Assembly (NCBI GenBank): GCA_009741485.1 | Contig: CM019229.1 | Coordinates: 3,234,957-3,298,956, forward strand | Direction: 5' to 3' | DNA length: 64,000 bases | DNA from: Malurus cyaneus samueli | Taxonomy: Eukaryota > Chordata > Aves > Passeriformes > Maluridae | Shown here: piece by piece, positions 50,396 to 61,613 of the stretch | How the letters are laid out: each line of letters starts with the position of its first letter | How positions within the stretch are numbered: position 1 is the stretch's first letter | Translations under genes and position numbers: made by a program | The notes under the pieces: model-generated | Seen by the model: only the letters and a program-made list of their open reading frames with translations | Told to the model about the DNA's origin: nothing | The model's database searches: none

Positions 50396-53300
50396 TTAGA
50401 GCTTCTAAAGAGCCAATCCTTTCTGATCTTTTTCCAGGAGGCAAAGTGCTTGAGGAGAACGTTTTTGGGAAAGGGAAGACAGACAGGGATTGGGACAGCA
50501 AAGAAAGCTAAATTCCAGGAGTATTATGAGATTTAGGGCCAATGGGGCTTTGATATGGAGAGAGTGGAATAAAAAAGTGAAAGTGCTCCTGGTCTGCCTT
50601 AATCCTCATCCAACTCTCAATTTAGGGACTGCTCTGAATCCTGGAAAAGCTCAAGGAACTTTGGATCACACTAAGATTTACAAGAGTTTGGAGCAGCACA
50701 TCTCAAGGAGCAGAGGAAATCTTGTTTGAGATGGGAAGGATGAGGAAAGATCAGAATATTTTCAGAAAATGTCCTCGGCTCTTCTCTATCTCGGGAATTC
50801 TGGGGGAATCTTGGAGAGAAGCTGCCTGTGAAATATTTCTGTCTTGTAGGATGATGCATTTAAAATGTCAATGAGACTCAATTCCTCAATTAATTTTTAT
50901 ATTCGTTATAAAATACATTTTATTAGTCATAAAATATGATAAGATCTCAAATGAGCTACATGAGTTCCTAACGTCTAGAATTAGTCAAGTTTCACAGCTT
51001 TAACCTTCCCTTTAGGGTGAATCTCCCTCTATTGATGCTCTCTATTTTCAAGTTAATTAATTTTCAATAACAGTCAGGAGAAAAAAAAAAATGAATGTAC
51101 AAGTGCTTTTCAATACAGCACAGCTCCTTTTCTAGCAGAAGTTGTACTTTGTCATTCATTTATTGATTTATTTCCTAAATTCTGGAGTTCTACTTACTGC
51201 AAATGCGCCTATAATGCTAATTCTTGAAGTCATTAAAACCTGCTTTTAGTAAGGGATTCATTGCTCCACTTCCTTCTGTTTTCTCACATACTATAAATTC
51301 CTGGCATCTCTTATTTCTTCCATTCCCAAATCCCTTTTGGTCCAATCCCTTGCTGGAGAATCCCTGTTACTCATCAGATTTGGGGTATTTTTCATGCTGA
51401 ATTTGTGGGGTTTCTCCAGTATGAGAGCCTAATCCTGAACTCTGAGTCTCAGCAAGAGATTGGAGTTTGCAGTGAAACCCCTCGTGGTGCTCAAGGGTCT
51501 CTGGTGCTCAAGTTCCTGCCCTGAGAATTTAATAAAGATTATTTGCGAGCAGAAATGGTGCAGGGCCACGAGCTGACAAGAAGGAACAGGCCCAGCTCTG
51601 CATCCTGACCCCAAATCCAACCAAAGAAACTGGAGAAGGGATAATGGCACGGCAAGGGGAAGCCCCAAATAAACATTAATGCACAGGAGAAAATGGAAAT
51701 GGAGCAAAGTCTGAGCTGGGTATGGCTCATGCATTCCCTCACCAGGTAAAGCCACTCAGGGAGAGCAGATCCTGATGCCAGTTTGGAGAAATAAAAATTC
51801 CCAGTGTGAGTTAAAAAAGGCCAAGAGCAGCTGGAAAATTTATCACAAAGGAACAGACACCAAAACACAGAGTTTTCCTCCTGCTGCCAATTCAGTGGTA
51901 TGTTCCCAAAGAACTCTGGCTAATTCCCATTCCTCTCCCTCCTTCTCCTCTCACCTGCAGAATATATGTGCCTAAAACTAGAAAAAGACAGAATAAAGGT
52001 GTGGAAGAGATTTCCTACAATTTAGGATTTGTAGTCTGCCACCTTCGCTTTGAAACAGGCACCCGAGGTGGGGGAATGTAAGAAAGATCAGGAGAATAAT
52101 TATTCCTTTAACACTTTCTGTGCACAAGTTGTGATTTCTGAGAAGACAAAACCAGGGTGGAACCCAAGAAATGATTATTTCCAAAGTTAAAAATAACAGG
52201 AAATATTTTCTGACTGCAAAGTGCTGTTAACCTTGGAAACTCTTTGCCACAGGGCACAGTGCCAGGAATATCTTCAGGCAAAAAAGGGTCAAAGATTGAT
52301 GGATGTCGGATTCCCTGATGACTACATGGCCCAGAAGGAGAGAAAGGAGAGAGAAAATTCCCTCAACTTTCCCTTTTTCTCGCTCTTTTCTGTGTCAAAC
52401 AGTGACCAGCCCCTTATGGAATGTTGAAGAGGACGGGCACAGTCCCGGGGAGGCTGCCTGGGAATGATGATGAAGGAATTTTTGTAAATATGGGGGCTGA
52501 GGAAATCTGGAGAAAACCTTTGGGTGCTTCCCTGTGGCCACTGGGCTTTTGTGCAACCCAGGGAAGTTCCCACCAGCAGAGCAGAGCTTGGGCTGCTCCT
52601 CTGAGTCACACAAAGCTCTGGATCTGTCGGAGGAACTTGGAAAAACAGAGTCTGACACAAACAAACCTGGTCCTGTTGCTCTTTAAACTTGCACTTAAGA
52701 AAACATGGGATTTTGGACAAGGACAAGTCACTTTTGGAGCTCAAGAAACCCCTGTGCCAAAGGGAAGGGACCGAGGGTGGGCATTAGGAAGGAGCTCGGG
52801 GATCAGGGAAAGGAATTGTTCTGGGAAATAAATGAGCCCTGAGCTGCTGATTGATTGAGCCCCGGAGGTGGATTTTGATTGAGCTCTGTAGGAGGATTTG
52901 TGAAAAGCAGCCCAGCACTTCCTGCGTTTTTTCCAATCATGAAGGGCACCCTGGGGCCACACTCGGGGTGTTGGGGGAGCCTCTGCAGGGACCTGCACCC
53001 CGGGGAGGTAAAAATTGCCTCAGAGCAGCTGGAAAACCCTTTGGCACTCACTCCATCCCACTAGAACCAAACAGGAACTTCTCCCTGGGAATACCTGGAT
53101 TTTCCACGGGGTGGAGCTGGCGAGGATGGGGAATATCTCAGGACAGTGTCCTCAGGGTGGGCGTGGGGAGATGGGGACCTTGGGGATGCTGGCAGACCCT
53201 TGGAAAGGCTGGAAACATCTTGGAAAGGCAGGATAACACTTTGGAAAGGCAGGATAACACTTTGGAAAGCAGGATAACACTTTGGAAGCTAGATAACACT

Positions 53301-56300
53301 TTGGAAAGCCTGAACCCTTGGAAAGGCTGAAGGAGGATAAACTTGGAAAGGCAGGTAACACTTTGGAAAGGCAGGATAAACTTTGGAAAGGCGGATAAAC
53401 TTTGAAAGGCAGGATAACACTTTGGAAAGGCTAGATAACACTTTGGAAAGGCCTAGAAGCCTCTTGGAAAGGTTGGATAATACTTTGGAAAGGCAGGATA
53501 ACACTTTGGAAAGGCCTAGAAGCCACTTGGAAAGGCCTGGAAACCCTTTAGAAAAGCCTGGAAACCTCTTGGAAAGGCCAGATAACACTTTGGAAAGGTA
53601 GGATAACTCTTTGGAAAGGCATGGAAACCTCTTGGAAAAATTTGGAAGCTCTTGGAAAGGCCTGGAAGCCCTTTGGAAAAGCCTAGAAACCTCTTGGAAA
53701 GGCCTGGAAGCTCTTGGGAAGGCCTGGAAGCTTCTTCAAAAGGCCTGGACAGTTCTTGGAAAGGCCTGGAATCCTCTTGGAAAGGCCAGATAACACTTTG
53801 GAAAGGTAGGATAACTCTTTGGAAAAGGCCTGCAAACTCTTGGGAAGGCCTGGAAGCACCTTGGAAAGGTATGGAAGCCCACCCCATGGGTGGGCACCTT
53901 CCTGACATAACACAAAGGCCTGGAAGGTTCCCTTGTTCTGCTTGATCTGAAAGGTGTCAGGGATTATCTCACTGAAAAAAGAGGGGGATTTTATAGGAAT
54001 GTGGTGTGAACAGCCTGAGTCAGGCCTTGCAGAAAAAGAAAATAATACTGCTGTTATTTGACCTGGTTTTGCTCAAAAACTTGTAATTCTCACCAGTTCC
54101 CTGCTCCATGAGGGCTCGCTGGAGCTCCTTCCCCTCCTTTTTTAGGGGATTCAGCAGATCACTGAGACATCAGGCACCTATTTCAGTCCATTGCTTGTTC
54201 AATAAAGGAAACAGCTCGGAAAAGTGGTGACATTTCTGTCAGCTGCCTCCTTTGGGGGCCCTTTCCCACAGACACAACATCTCAATCTGCTGTGAGCAAC
54301 AAGGCAAATCTGATCATTATTTCCCCCCTGTTTCCTGCAACACCTGCTCCTCTCAGAGCCACGTGGACCAGGGTTATTGACCCACAACATCAGCTGTAAA
54401 AACAGTTCAGTGCTGAACGAGAATTACCTGTCAGGTGAGCTCGTGGCTTCTCTGCGCTGGAAAGTGTGTCCGTAACTGAGAGAAAAAGGCAAAATGGTGT
54501 GAGGAGGTTTGCTGCTGTTCAGTAATAAAATCACAGAATGTCCTGAGCTCAGGGACCCCCAGGATCACCCAGCCCAGCCCAGCCCCTGCCCAGACCCCCC
54601 AACAGCCCCACCCTGTCCATCCCTGGCAGCGCTGTCCAAACGCTCCTGGAGCTCTGGCAGCCTCGGGGCTGGGACCATTCCCTGGGGAGCCTGGGCAGTG
54701 CCAGCACCCTCTGGGGACACAAGAACCTTTCCCTGAGTCAATGAAATGGGAGCAGTGACTGATTTCCTAAATGTGCGCAGCCCTTTCCATTTCTCAGAGG
54801 TCTGAGCTGGGAATTATTTGCTGTGATCGTTTACTGACACCCCTGAGGTCATAAAATGCAAATGAGGGAATTTATCAGACCTGCTGCAGCATCATCAGGG
54901 CTCTTTGTGGCTGCGCCCTGAACTGCTGGAGGTCAGAGGGCAAGTGTGGGGTGAATTGGGTCCCAAATCCCTGCTTTTGCTGGTTCAGGGGTTCCACTGA
55001 TCCCACAGAGCTGTGGAGGATCTTTTTGCCTGCACAGCTCACACAGCCCTGGGGTTACAAACATCCCCACTTCCATTCTGACCCCAGTTATCTCCTCCAT
55101 CTCCACACCCAGGTTTGCCCCTGGATGGCTGGGCTGGCAGGGATTGGGGTGGTGAGGGCAGAGGGCAGGTGAGGGGGTGTGGGATGGGATGGGGGAAAGG
55201 GTTCCAAACTCACCAGCAGCTACTGCTCGTTGCTTCAGAAAGTGAGGGCCCCTGTCCTCTGTGACCTGCAGGGAAGAGTTCAGGCAGTCAGCTCAGCATG
55301 CCCAGTGCCCCAGGGAGGCTCTGCTTCGAGTTATCCCAGAAAATGGAATCCCAGAAAATGGAATCCCAGAAAATGGAATATGCTGCAGTAAGAGCATCGA
55401 GGTCAGGTGGAGCTTTTCTGCCAGAAGATGAGCCTGACACAGCTTTGATTCAGTGCAGCACTTTGCTGCCGCTGCCTTGGAGCTCCCTGCATTTCTAAAA
55501 GGATTCCAGGACCCTGGATGAGGTTGGTTCTGAGGCTGGACAAGCCCTTGGCATGACTGGGAGAGCAGCGGTCAGTGTGGGATGCTGAGGGGTGCTGTGG
55601 GGTGCTGAGGGATGCTGCAAGAATGTGGGAACACTGCAGGATGCTGAGGGATGCTGTGGGATGCTGTGGGATGCTGAGGGATGCTGTGGGATGCTGAGGG
55701 ATGCTGAGGGATGCTGAGGGATGCTGCAGGAATCTTGGAACGCTCCAGGATGCTGTGGGATGCTGTGGGATATTGCAGGATGCTCCCTCTGGCTCTGGCC
55801 TCTCTGGCCTGTGCTGACCCTCAGGGCTGACCCTCAGGACTGTCAGGAGCCCCCACCCCACAGCATTTTTTGGAAGGCACGTTTTATGGGCAGCCATCAA
55901 AAACACCCTGAATAAACTCACTAAGCTGCCCCTGGTCAGCTCCAAGCAAAGGATTTGAGGCACTCTGCCCAACAAAAAAGCTGAAATTATTGATATGGAC
56001 ATGCTGAGGCTGTCTGCTGCTGGCTGTGTCTCACACAGCTTCAAACGCTGCAGGAGAAGGAGAAAACAGATGATTTACATTAGCAGGATGGAGGAGAATG
56101 TTTGTGCAAAGAGAGTCAGCCTGCCTGGGGTTGGGGACTGCTGGCTGCTTCAGTAAACCCAAAGATAGTTTAATGTTTTACTGGAAGTAAACATCCGTGT
56201 GCTCCTGCAGAAAACAGTCATTTCTAAAAGAGTTGCTCCAGGGTGTTGGGGAAAAATGGAGAAGGAAAACAGTAGGGGAAATTCTCCCTTTTTTTATTCC

Positions 56301-59300
56301 CTTGCCCACCTGTACACAAATGCATGGCCCAGCCCCAGCAGCCTCCTGCTGCACTGGAATTGCCACCCAGCAGAGATTGGTGTGAAATTCCAGCGTGAGG
56401 CTGAGGGAAAATTGCTGCTGTGCCATCCAGGAGATTTCTGTGCCTTTCATTACCGTGTAAGGACTTTCAAAGTCCTGCTCTCTGTGGTGACTAAACACAA
56501 CTGATGTGACACAATCACAGCCAGGTGACTTGGGCCTTGCCCTGGAGGGAAGCACACGGTCAGAATTCAGGATTTCCCTTATACTCCCCTTGCTTTCAGA
56601 ATTCAGGATTTCCCTCATACTCCACTCACTTTCAGCCAGGTGTATTCACCTAGGAGTGTATTTACACATGATCTGTGTGACATTTGCTACATATTTCCCA
56701 AGTGACTAATTCCTGTCAGCAATCCCATTCTCTAATGACTCGATAGCCAGCTCAAAAATCAATCCCTAACCTACATTGAAGGATTCAGCTTCCGTGGAGT
56801 ATGTTTACATACTCAAAGAGTAACTTCTGCCGAAGTTCCTTGTATAAACTTGGATGTTGCAATCCAAACAGAGGTGGCAGGAAAATGAGAAGGAGAACAA
56901 GGAGAATTCTGCTTCTTCATAAAAGATAACAGAATGGTTTTGTTTAAATCTAAATTTACTTGTTTCCTAAGAACACCAGAGGGAAACTCCAGGAGCTGCA
57001 TTCAGGGATGCTGAAGGACAGTGTGATGCAGCAGATAGAACAGGGGGATAGAGCAAGGTGTGAAATTATTTTGTTGCCTGGCAAAGGTATGGCTGTTCTT
57101 TCCTTTCCTGATTGTGCTATTTGATAAGGGCACAAATATAAATCTCCAACAGAAAATGTTTTAGCAGCAGACATTGAAGGTGCCTGTGAACAGGCACAGA
57201 TGTGCATTGACAGGGAGGGAAGACTGAGCAGCATAAGATAGCAGAGAGAAACTTTACAAAGTCAGTGCTTTTCTCACTTTTCCCTTCCTTACTCAGCTGT
57301 GAGTTCATAACCTTGCTTCAATTTTCCCTTTGGTTTCTGTGGAGTGCCCAACCAGCCCTGAGTGATAGGGAAATCCCACCCGGAGCTGACTCACAGATAC
57401 TTGGACAGGCAGCTTCCCTGAGAGAGAGAACTCTTCTGCATGGTTCTGGTACCTACAATGCCCACAAGGCTCAGTCCATTTGCATCCAGACATTGCTAAA
57501 CCCAAAAAGAAGGGCTGATATCCAACAGAATAGGGCATGGGAAGAGCAGCTGGCACTGCAGGCAGAGGGACTGACCAGCAAAATATCCCCAGCTCCTCCA
57601 CCCACTCCCTTTCCAGCACTATTTCACTGGGAGGATCTCTGCAGCTCACCTGCACCACATAAACCCAAAGGTTTCTAATTCCAGAGATACTGCATGGCCT
57701 GGCCTGGGGATTTTTGGTAGGGACCTGGCCTGTACTAGTCAAACTGGCTTCAATCACAACATTTTGGCTGGAAAAATCCTGGGATGTGCTCGCTGCCTGC
57801 TGTGGCCATGAGGAACCTTTGCATCCAGCAGTGGCCAGGCAGGGATTTAACTGGTGCTGCTTCTGGGAGGGGAATCCCAACACCTGAGTCCATCCAAGCA
57901 CAGGGCTCACTGCTCCTCTCCAGGCACTTCTCCTTCCCTAAAGATCAGGAAGCCTTTTGAGGTTGTCTTTCCTTTATGGGCACATACTTCCTGGGATTTG
58001 TTTCCAGCTTTCTGGCTTTTTCCTTTGGGGCAGGATCCAGGTGGAGCCACTGGGATTTTCAAGTTCTCACTGCTCTGCACCAGGTCCCTTCCCCCCTGCC
58101 AGCTGCCATGGCACAGATGTGGCACTCAGGTGCACATGCAAGCGTTTGGACATGGTTTGGAATTCCTCTTTATGCTGCTTGTGGCCCTGGCACACCAAGG
58201 ATGCCATGAAAAAAAATAAACCCAAACACCGACATCTCCAGGCCACGGGAGCTGGTGCTCTGCTGAGGTGGATGCTGAGGCAGTCAGAGCTGCTCTGCTG
58301 GCTGCTGTGACATCCCATTGGCAGCTTTGGGAACTCAGACTGAAACTTGGCTTCCCTTTGAGGACAGATAAAGGATGGACGTTCCTCTGGCAGGGCACCA
58401 CTATGGCCTTAATATAGAATTCCTGCTACCAACACAAGCCACGTGTTCTGGCTTAATTTCCTCTGGTTCTATTTCCTCTCCTCACTCTGGACTGAAGCAC
58501 AAAACAAAGTGATTTGTTCTTCCCAAAGGAGCAGTGGAGGGAGCCTGGAAAGTGTCCAGGGAAAACCATCACCAGACTGGAATTATTCACTCAAGATGCA
58601 CCAAACCATGACACAGAGAAAACCATGGCCCACACGTGGTGTGTAATGACATAACTCGCCCTGCCTTTCCCTGAAAGGAACATTTCCAGTGGAATAGGTG
58701 ACTGCATTCCTTCAGAGGCACAAGGTGACACCACACAGATATGAACGGAGCACTTCACCCCGCGGGCAGGGTGCCCGGGACACGCCTCTGTTGCACAAAC
58801 CTCCCCGGGCTTCCCTTGCTCCAGGAAGGACTCGCTCAGGAATTTACTACGTCTGCTCCTCACCTGCTGAGTCCCTTCCTGCTCCTGGGACTGTCCCCAG
58901 AGATGAGAAGGTGACAATCCTGTGTGGGCTGAGCGCTGTGGGGCAACCAGAGGACTCCTCCCGTGGGCTGCGAGGGTCAGGAGGCCAGTACTCATTGGGG
59001 CAAACTCGGGGCTGCCTACACATCCTGGGTACCCAGGGCACCCACATCCCAAATGAGTGCCCCACAGAGCTCAGCCACACACAGCTGGTCCCAAGAGTCC
59101 CGATTTGAGCTGTCAGTGGGGTACATGAGGATGGAATCGTTTAGCAAACTTAGGAAATGCAAAAAGACTTTTTCCCAAGAGCCCTTTATGCCCAGCAACT
59201 TCACCAGGGACTGGACCAGCCCGAACCTGCAGAACTGAACTCCTGGACTCAATGTGTGTGATGGGGCTTCTGAGGGAATTCTCAGCAAGCCAGCCCGGCA

Positions 59301-61241
59301 GACAAACCCAGCCCTCGGGTTTGGTGCCGGCCACCACCGAGAGCACAGGCAGAAAGCAGCGGAGTGAATGAAAAGCCCGGGACCAGCAGAGCCCAGCTGA
59401 GCTGCAGCTCCTCCCACGGCACCCGGGCACCCGGCCAACCCCAGATTTTCCTCTTCCTCCCCGGGACTCGCAGAGGTTGTAACTCCCCCATCACCTCGTT
59501 ACATCACTGTGGGAATACTACGAGCTGCTAAATCGGGAGCATGTGCTGAGAGAGCGCGCCGGGGTTACAATTCCGATCTCTTACGTCGCGCTTTTCCCCT
59601 TAAACAGCCAAACCCACTCATAATAATACTTTTCCCTGCTAACCCTGCCAGTGGGATCACGAGCCAGGAATGCATCGGATTGATCAAACAAACCAGCATT
59701 TGATGATTCTTTCTCTCTAAGGCTGTTTCCAGACTGAACTGATCTGCTCTCACGGGACACAAACAAACTCGGAGCAGCGGCGGAGACCGCCCAAAGCACC
59801 CCGTGTTCTTTCACCCGCAATCTCGAGCAGCTCTCAGCTCTCTGCCCTGCCGTAATTTCACCCTTTTGGAACTGCAGCCCCCCCAAATCCTCTCAGAACG
59901 TGCCCAAGCCCTGAAGAAAGCCGTGCTCTGGCACCTGCAGTGGGTTCCTACAGCTGGGCACAAGGAATTGGCAGATTTAACAGCCCGAAGGGCTGCACGG
60001 AGGTAAAACCGCGTACCACAGAGGCTGCTGCGCCCTGAACTCGGCATCACTCGGGCAGGAACCGCCGGCAGCGCAGCCGCGGGTTCACACAGGGGCCAGC
60101 ACATCCCTGGGAGCCACCAGCGCAGGCGGGGCCACGGCTCTCACCCTCCCTAAACATCCCCGGGCTGAACGGGAGCCAGGCGAGAAACCTGCCTTCTTCG
60201 CTGATGAACCGGGGAATTACAGACCTGAATTTAAACCCACACCTTAATTCTCCACACTAATAGCCCGGGAAATCCCTGTTGAACTCACAGCCGTCCATGG
60301 GAACAGGCACTTGCAGGGGGAATGGAGCAGAAGGGAAGGGGGTTGAAAGCAGCACAGCACAAGTTTTTATGGCTGGGACCAAAGTGAATGCAGCTGTCTG
60401 GCAAGGGGAAAGAGCTGAGACGATCCACAGGTCTAGGGAAAGTTTTAATGGGGAGCAAAAAAAAGGATGGAAAATTGAGGGTTGGACTGCCTTAATCACC
60501 TCCAGTCAGATCTCTAAGCTTGTATTAGTAATAATTAATAACACACCAGGGCTGTAGCTGTCAGCGCGGTGATGAGTGACTGACCCACTGACATCAGCAG
60601 GTCTTCCTGAAATCACACTCTGGAAGGGGAAGCCACGGATTTCACCCAAAAGAAGGCAGGAAAATGAGCCATAAATAGTGTCAAAAATCTGGCCAAAATC
60701 AGTGCAGAGACACTGATTTCTACCAATCAGAGGTATTCTTAAGCAGTCCCTGCAGCGCAGCAACGAAAGTTTGAAAGTCATGCCCAGTCACCTCAGTGGA
60801 AGTAAGGAACCGTTAGTTAAAAAGAAGGAGCAATAATCAGAACAAGCAATAATCAGAATGAGCAATAATCAGAATCAGCAATAATCAGAATGAGCAACAA
60901 TCAGAAGGAACAATAATCAGATTTATCCTCGAGGTAAGGAAGAAGGAACATAACAGCGAGTCTCCTTAGGCACGAGAAATCCACGAAGAGAATGAGAAGA
61001 ACTCCACAAAGGCGGGCTAGGGCAGGAGCCAGGCGCACCCATCCCTTACCTGGCCGCCGCAGGAGCCGGGCGCTCGCAGGTTCCCGACCAGCAGGTAAGC
61101 GGTGGGCAGCAGCAGCAGCAGCACGGCGAGCAGGCACAGCAGCACGGCGCAGCGGATCCTCCTCAAATCCTTGCGGAGGTGCATCCCGGAGCCTTGGGCG
61201 CCGCCGGGAATCTCCGGACCCATCTCCACCGCGCAGTCCAT
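48424..61241 (-). CDS. TNFSF15: TNF superfamily member 15 (TL1A/VEGI), four coding exons
   Basis: Joined exons 61241-61050, 55265-55214, 54475-54428 and 48851-48424 give 720 bp, or 239 residues plus TAG; the human protein is 251. The product is a type II membrane cytokine. In mammals TL1A binds the death receptor DR3 (TNFRSF25) and decoy receptor DcR3 as a trimer and co-stimulates T cells. Visible parts: cytoplasmic tail 1-30; Leu-rich anchor about 31-52; stalk about 53-105; TNF-homology domain about 111-239, with LQWE near its start, [38 protein letters not shown] and C-terminal TFFGAFLL. These strings match TL1A rather than TNFSF8 or other TNF ligands. Sequons lie at N128, N192 and N217. 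Oddity: no cysteine occurs in the TNF domain. Introns are 5784, 738 and 5576 bp. The start is the ATG in good context (gctgccATGg); an in-frame ATG at 61481 is an alternative. The family call is very secure; the splice model is inferred without transcript data. Confidence 0.95.
53196..53935. repeat. 21-22-bp minisatellite in TNFSF15 intron 3
   Basis: Roughly 33 tandem copies of two related units: ctttggaaaggcaggataac at the left and cttggaaaggcctggaagcc at the right. The shared core is ttggaaaggc. Because units are near multiples of three, both strands show spurious open frames. It lies fully inside intron 3, about 0.5 kb downstream of exon 3. Confidence 0.93.
54428..54475 (-). CDS. TNFSF15: TNFSF15 coding exon 3 (48-bp micro-exon, stalk)
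   Basis: The acceptor is tttttctctcag before 54475; the donor is CAG followed by gtaatt at 54427. With the G carried from exon 2 the exon reads [16 protein letters not shown] and leaves G, which joins TG of exon 4 to make Val. The KPRAHLT segment is characteristic of TL1A just before the TNF domain, so this small exon can be recognised from its sequence. A CR1 fragment starts about 55 bp upstream of its acceptor in intron 2. Confidence 0.92.
54528..54740 (-). mobile_element. CR1 LINE fragment in TNFSF15 intron 2
   Basis: It starts aaatcacagaatg and continues with the CR1 3'-UTR type sequence (cccaggatcacccagcccag, then ctgtccatccctggcagcgc) in antisense orientation on the plus strand. The element is therefore on the minus strand, 5'-truncated, in the same orientation as TNFSF15. 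Confidence 0.75.
55214..55265 (-). CDS. TNFSF15: TNFSF15 coding exon 2 (52-bp micro-exon, stalk)
   Basis: The acceptor is a pyrimidine tract ending ccctgcag before 55265; the donor is CTG followed by gtgagtttgg, close to consensus. The exon reads [17 protein letters not shown] and leaves one base (G) for the next codon. It enters in phase 0, as exon 1 requires, and leaves in phase 1, as exon 3 requires. It corresponds in place and size to the short stalk exon of mammalian TNFSF15, whose sequence is poorly conserved. A competing candidate near 56965-57000 has the wrong phase. No typical furin site is visible in it. Confidence 0.82.
55335..55379. repeat. Three copies of a 15-bp unit near TNFSF15 exon 2
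   Basis: The unit cccagaaaatggaat repeats three times in perfect tandem, 70 bp upstream of the exon 2 acceptor in transcript direction. Confidence 0.9.
55581..55795. repeat. 10-bp minisatellite (ggatgctgag / ggatgctgtg) in TNFSF15 intron 1
   Basis: Tandem copies of a 10-bp unit with two alternating variants are interrupted by a slightly longer segment (aagaatgtgggaacactgca). The array lies about 0.3 kb upstream of exon 2 in the minus-strand transcript. Open frames crossing it are artefacts. Confidence 0.85.
56565..56636. repeat. Two-copy tandem repeat in TNFSF15 intron 1
   Basis: cagaattcaggatttccctt + atactcc is followed directly by a second copy with one or two changes. Confidence 0.85.
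57368..57393. promoter_or_regulatory. NF-kB plus AP-1 composite motif in TNFSF15 intron 1
   Basis: GGGAAATCCC at 57368-57377 is followed 9 bp later by TGACTCA at 57387-57393, an exact AP-1 site. Paired NF-kB and AP-1 sites are common in inducible cytokine enhancers, and TL1A is known to be induced by inflammatory signals. This is a motif observation; activity is inferred. Confidence 0.42.
60267..60276. promoter_or_regulatory. Perfect NF-kB decamer in TNFSF15 intron 1
   Basis: GGGAAATCCC fits the GGGRNWYYCC consensus exactly. It lies about 0.8 kb inside intron 1, next to an unusually CpG-containing intronic stretch at about 59480-60130. The same decamer occurs at 57368-57377. Confidence 0.4.
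60825..60920. repeat. Six-copy 16-bp tandem repeat in TNFSF15 intron 1
   Basis: Six copies of gagcaataatcagaat with small changes, sharing the core caataatcag, lie about 130 bp inside intron 1 from the exon 1 donor. Confidence 0.9.
61050..61241 (-). CDS. TNFSF15: TNFSF15 coding exon 1: cytoplasmic tail and membrane anchor
   Basis: This exon encodes residues 1-64, beginning MDCAVEM and ending GSCGGQ. A basic stretch ([10 protein letters not shown]) directly precedes about 22 hydrophobic residues rich in Leu, then [11 protein letters not shown]. The basic-then-hydrophobic order fits a type II signal anchor with the N-terminus in the cytoplasm. YLLV-x-x-LRA matches the corresponding end of the anchor in mammalian TL1A. 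The exon ends at CAG followed by gtaagg at 61049, a good donor, in phase 0. C61 is the only cysteine in the extracellular part. The sequence is GC- and CpG-rich. Confidence 0.93.
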
Positions 61242-61613
61242 GGCAGCAGCGCCGGGCTCGTTCTCCGAGGGAGCCGGGCACCGCCAAACCTCTTGTGGCG
61301 CCTGCCCTGCATGGAGACCCCCATTAAATAAGAGCTGGCCCGAGTGTGGGAAGGCACCGGCGCGCACGCACACCCTCCCTCCCTCCCGAGGAATGCACCG
61401 CCTACAATAGAAACCCAGCGCAGGCAGCGGCGGGAGCACCGCGCTCCCCGCGCTGCCCCGGGCCGGCTCCTGCCTCCCCACGGCTTCGCCTCCCCCCCTC
61501 CCGGTGCAGAAGAACCAGGAAAGTCCCGGTGGGCGGAACCAGGATAAACCCCGCTGCTGGGATGGATAAGCTCGCCGGCTTTTCCGCGTGCGAGGGAACG
61601 TGAAACCAATGGG

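Noticed and set aside
53152..53945. Frames of 60-130 codons with Leu/Glu/Arg or Ser/Lys repeats
   Set aside because: Produced by the intron 3 minisatellite of TNFSF15.
55403..56044. 213-codon minus-strand frame in TNFSF15 intron 1
   Set aside because: Driven by the ggatgctgag array (His/Pro/Ser repeats); it shows no known domain, and exon 2 with correct phases lies just outside it.
56966..57001. Candidate TNFSF15 exon 2 encoding [12 protein letters not shown] between cag and gtaaat
   Set aside because: Its 36-bp length leaves phase 0, whereas exon 3 needs one carried base; shifting the frame introduces a TAG. The exon at 55214-55265 fits.
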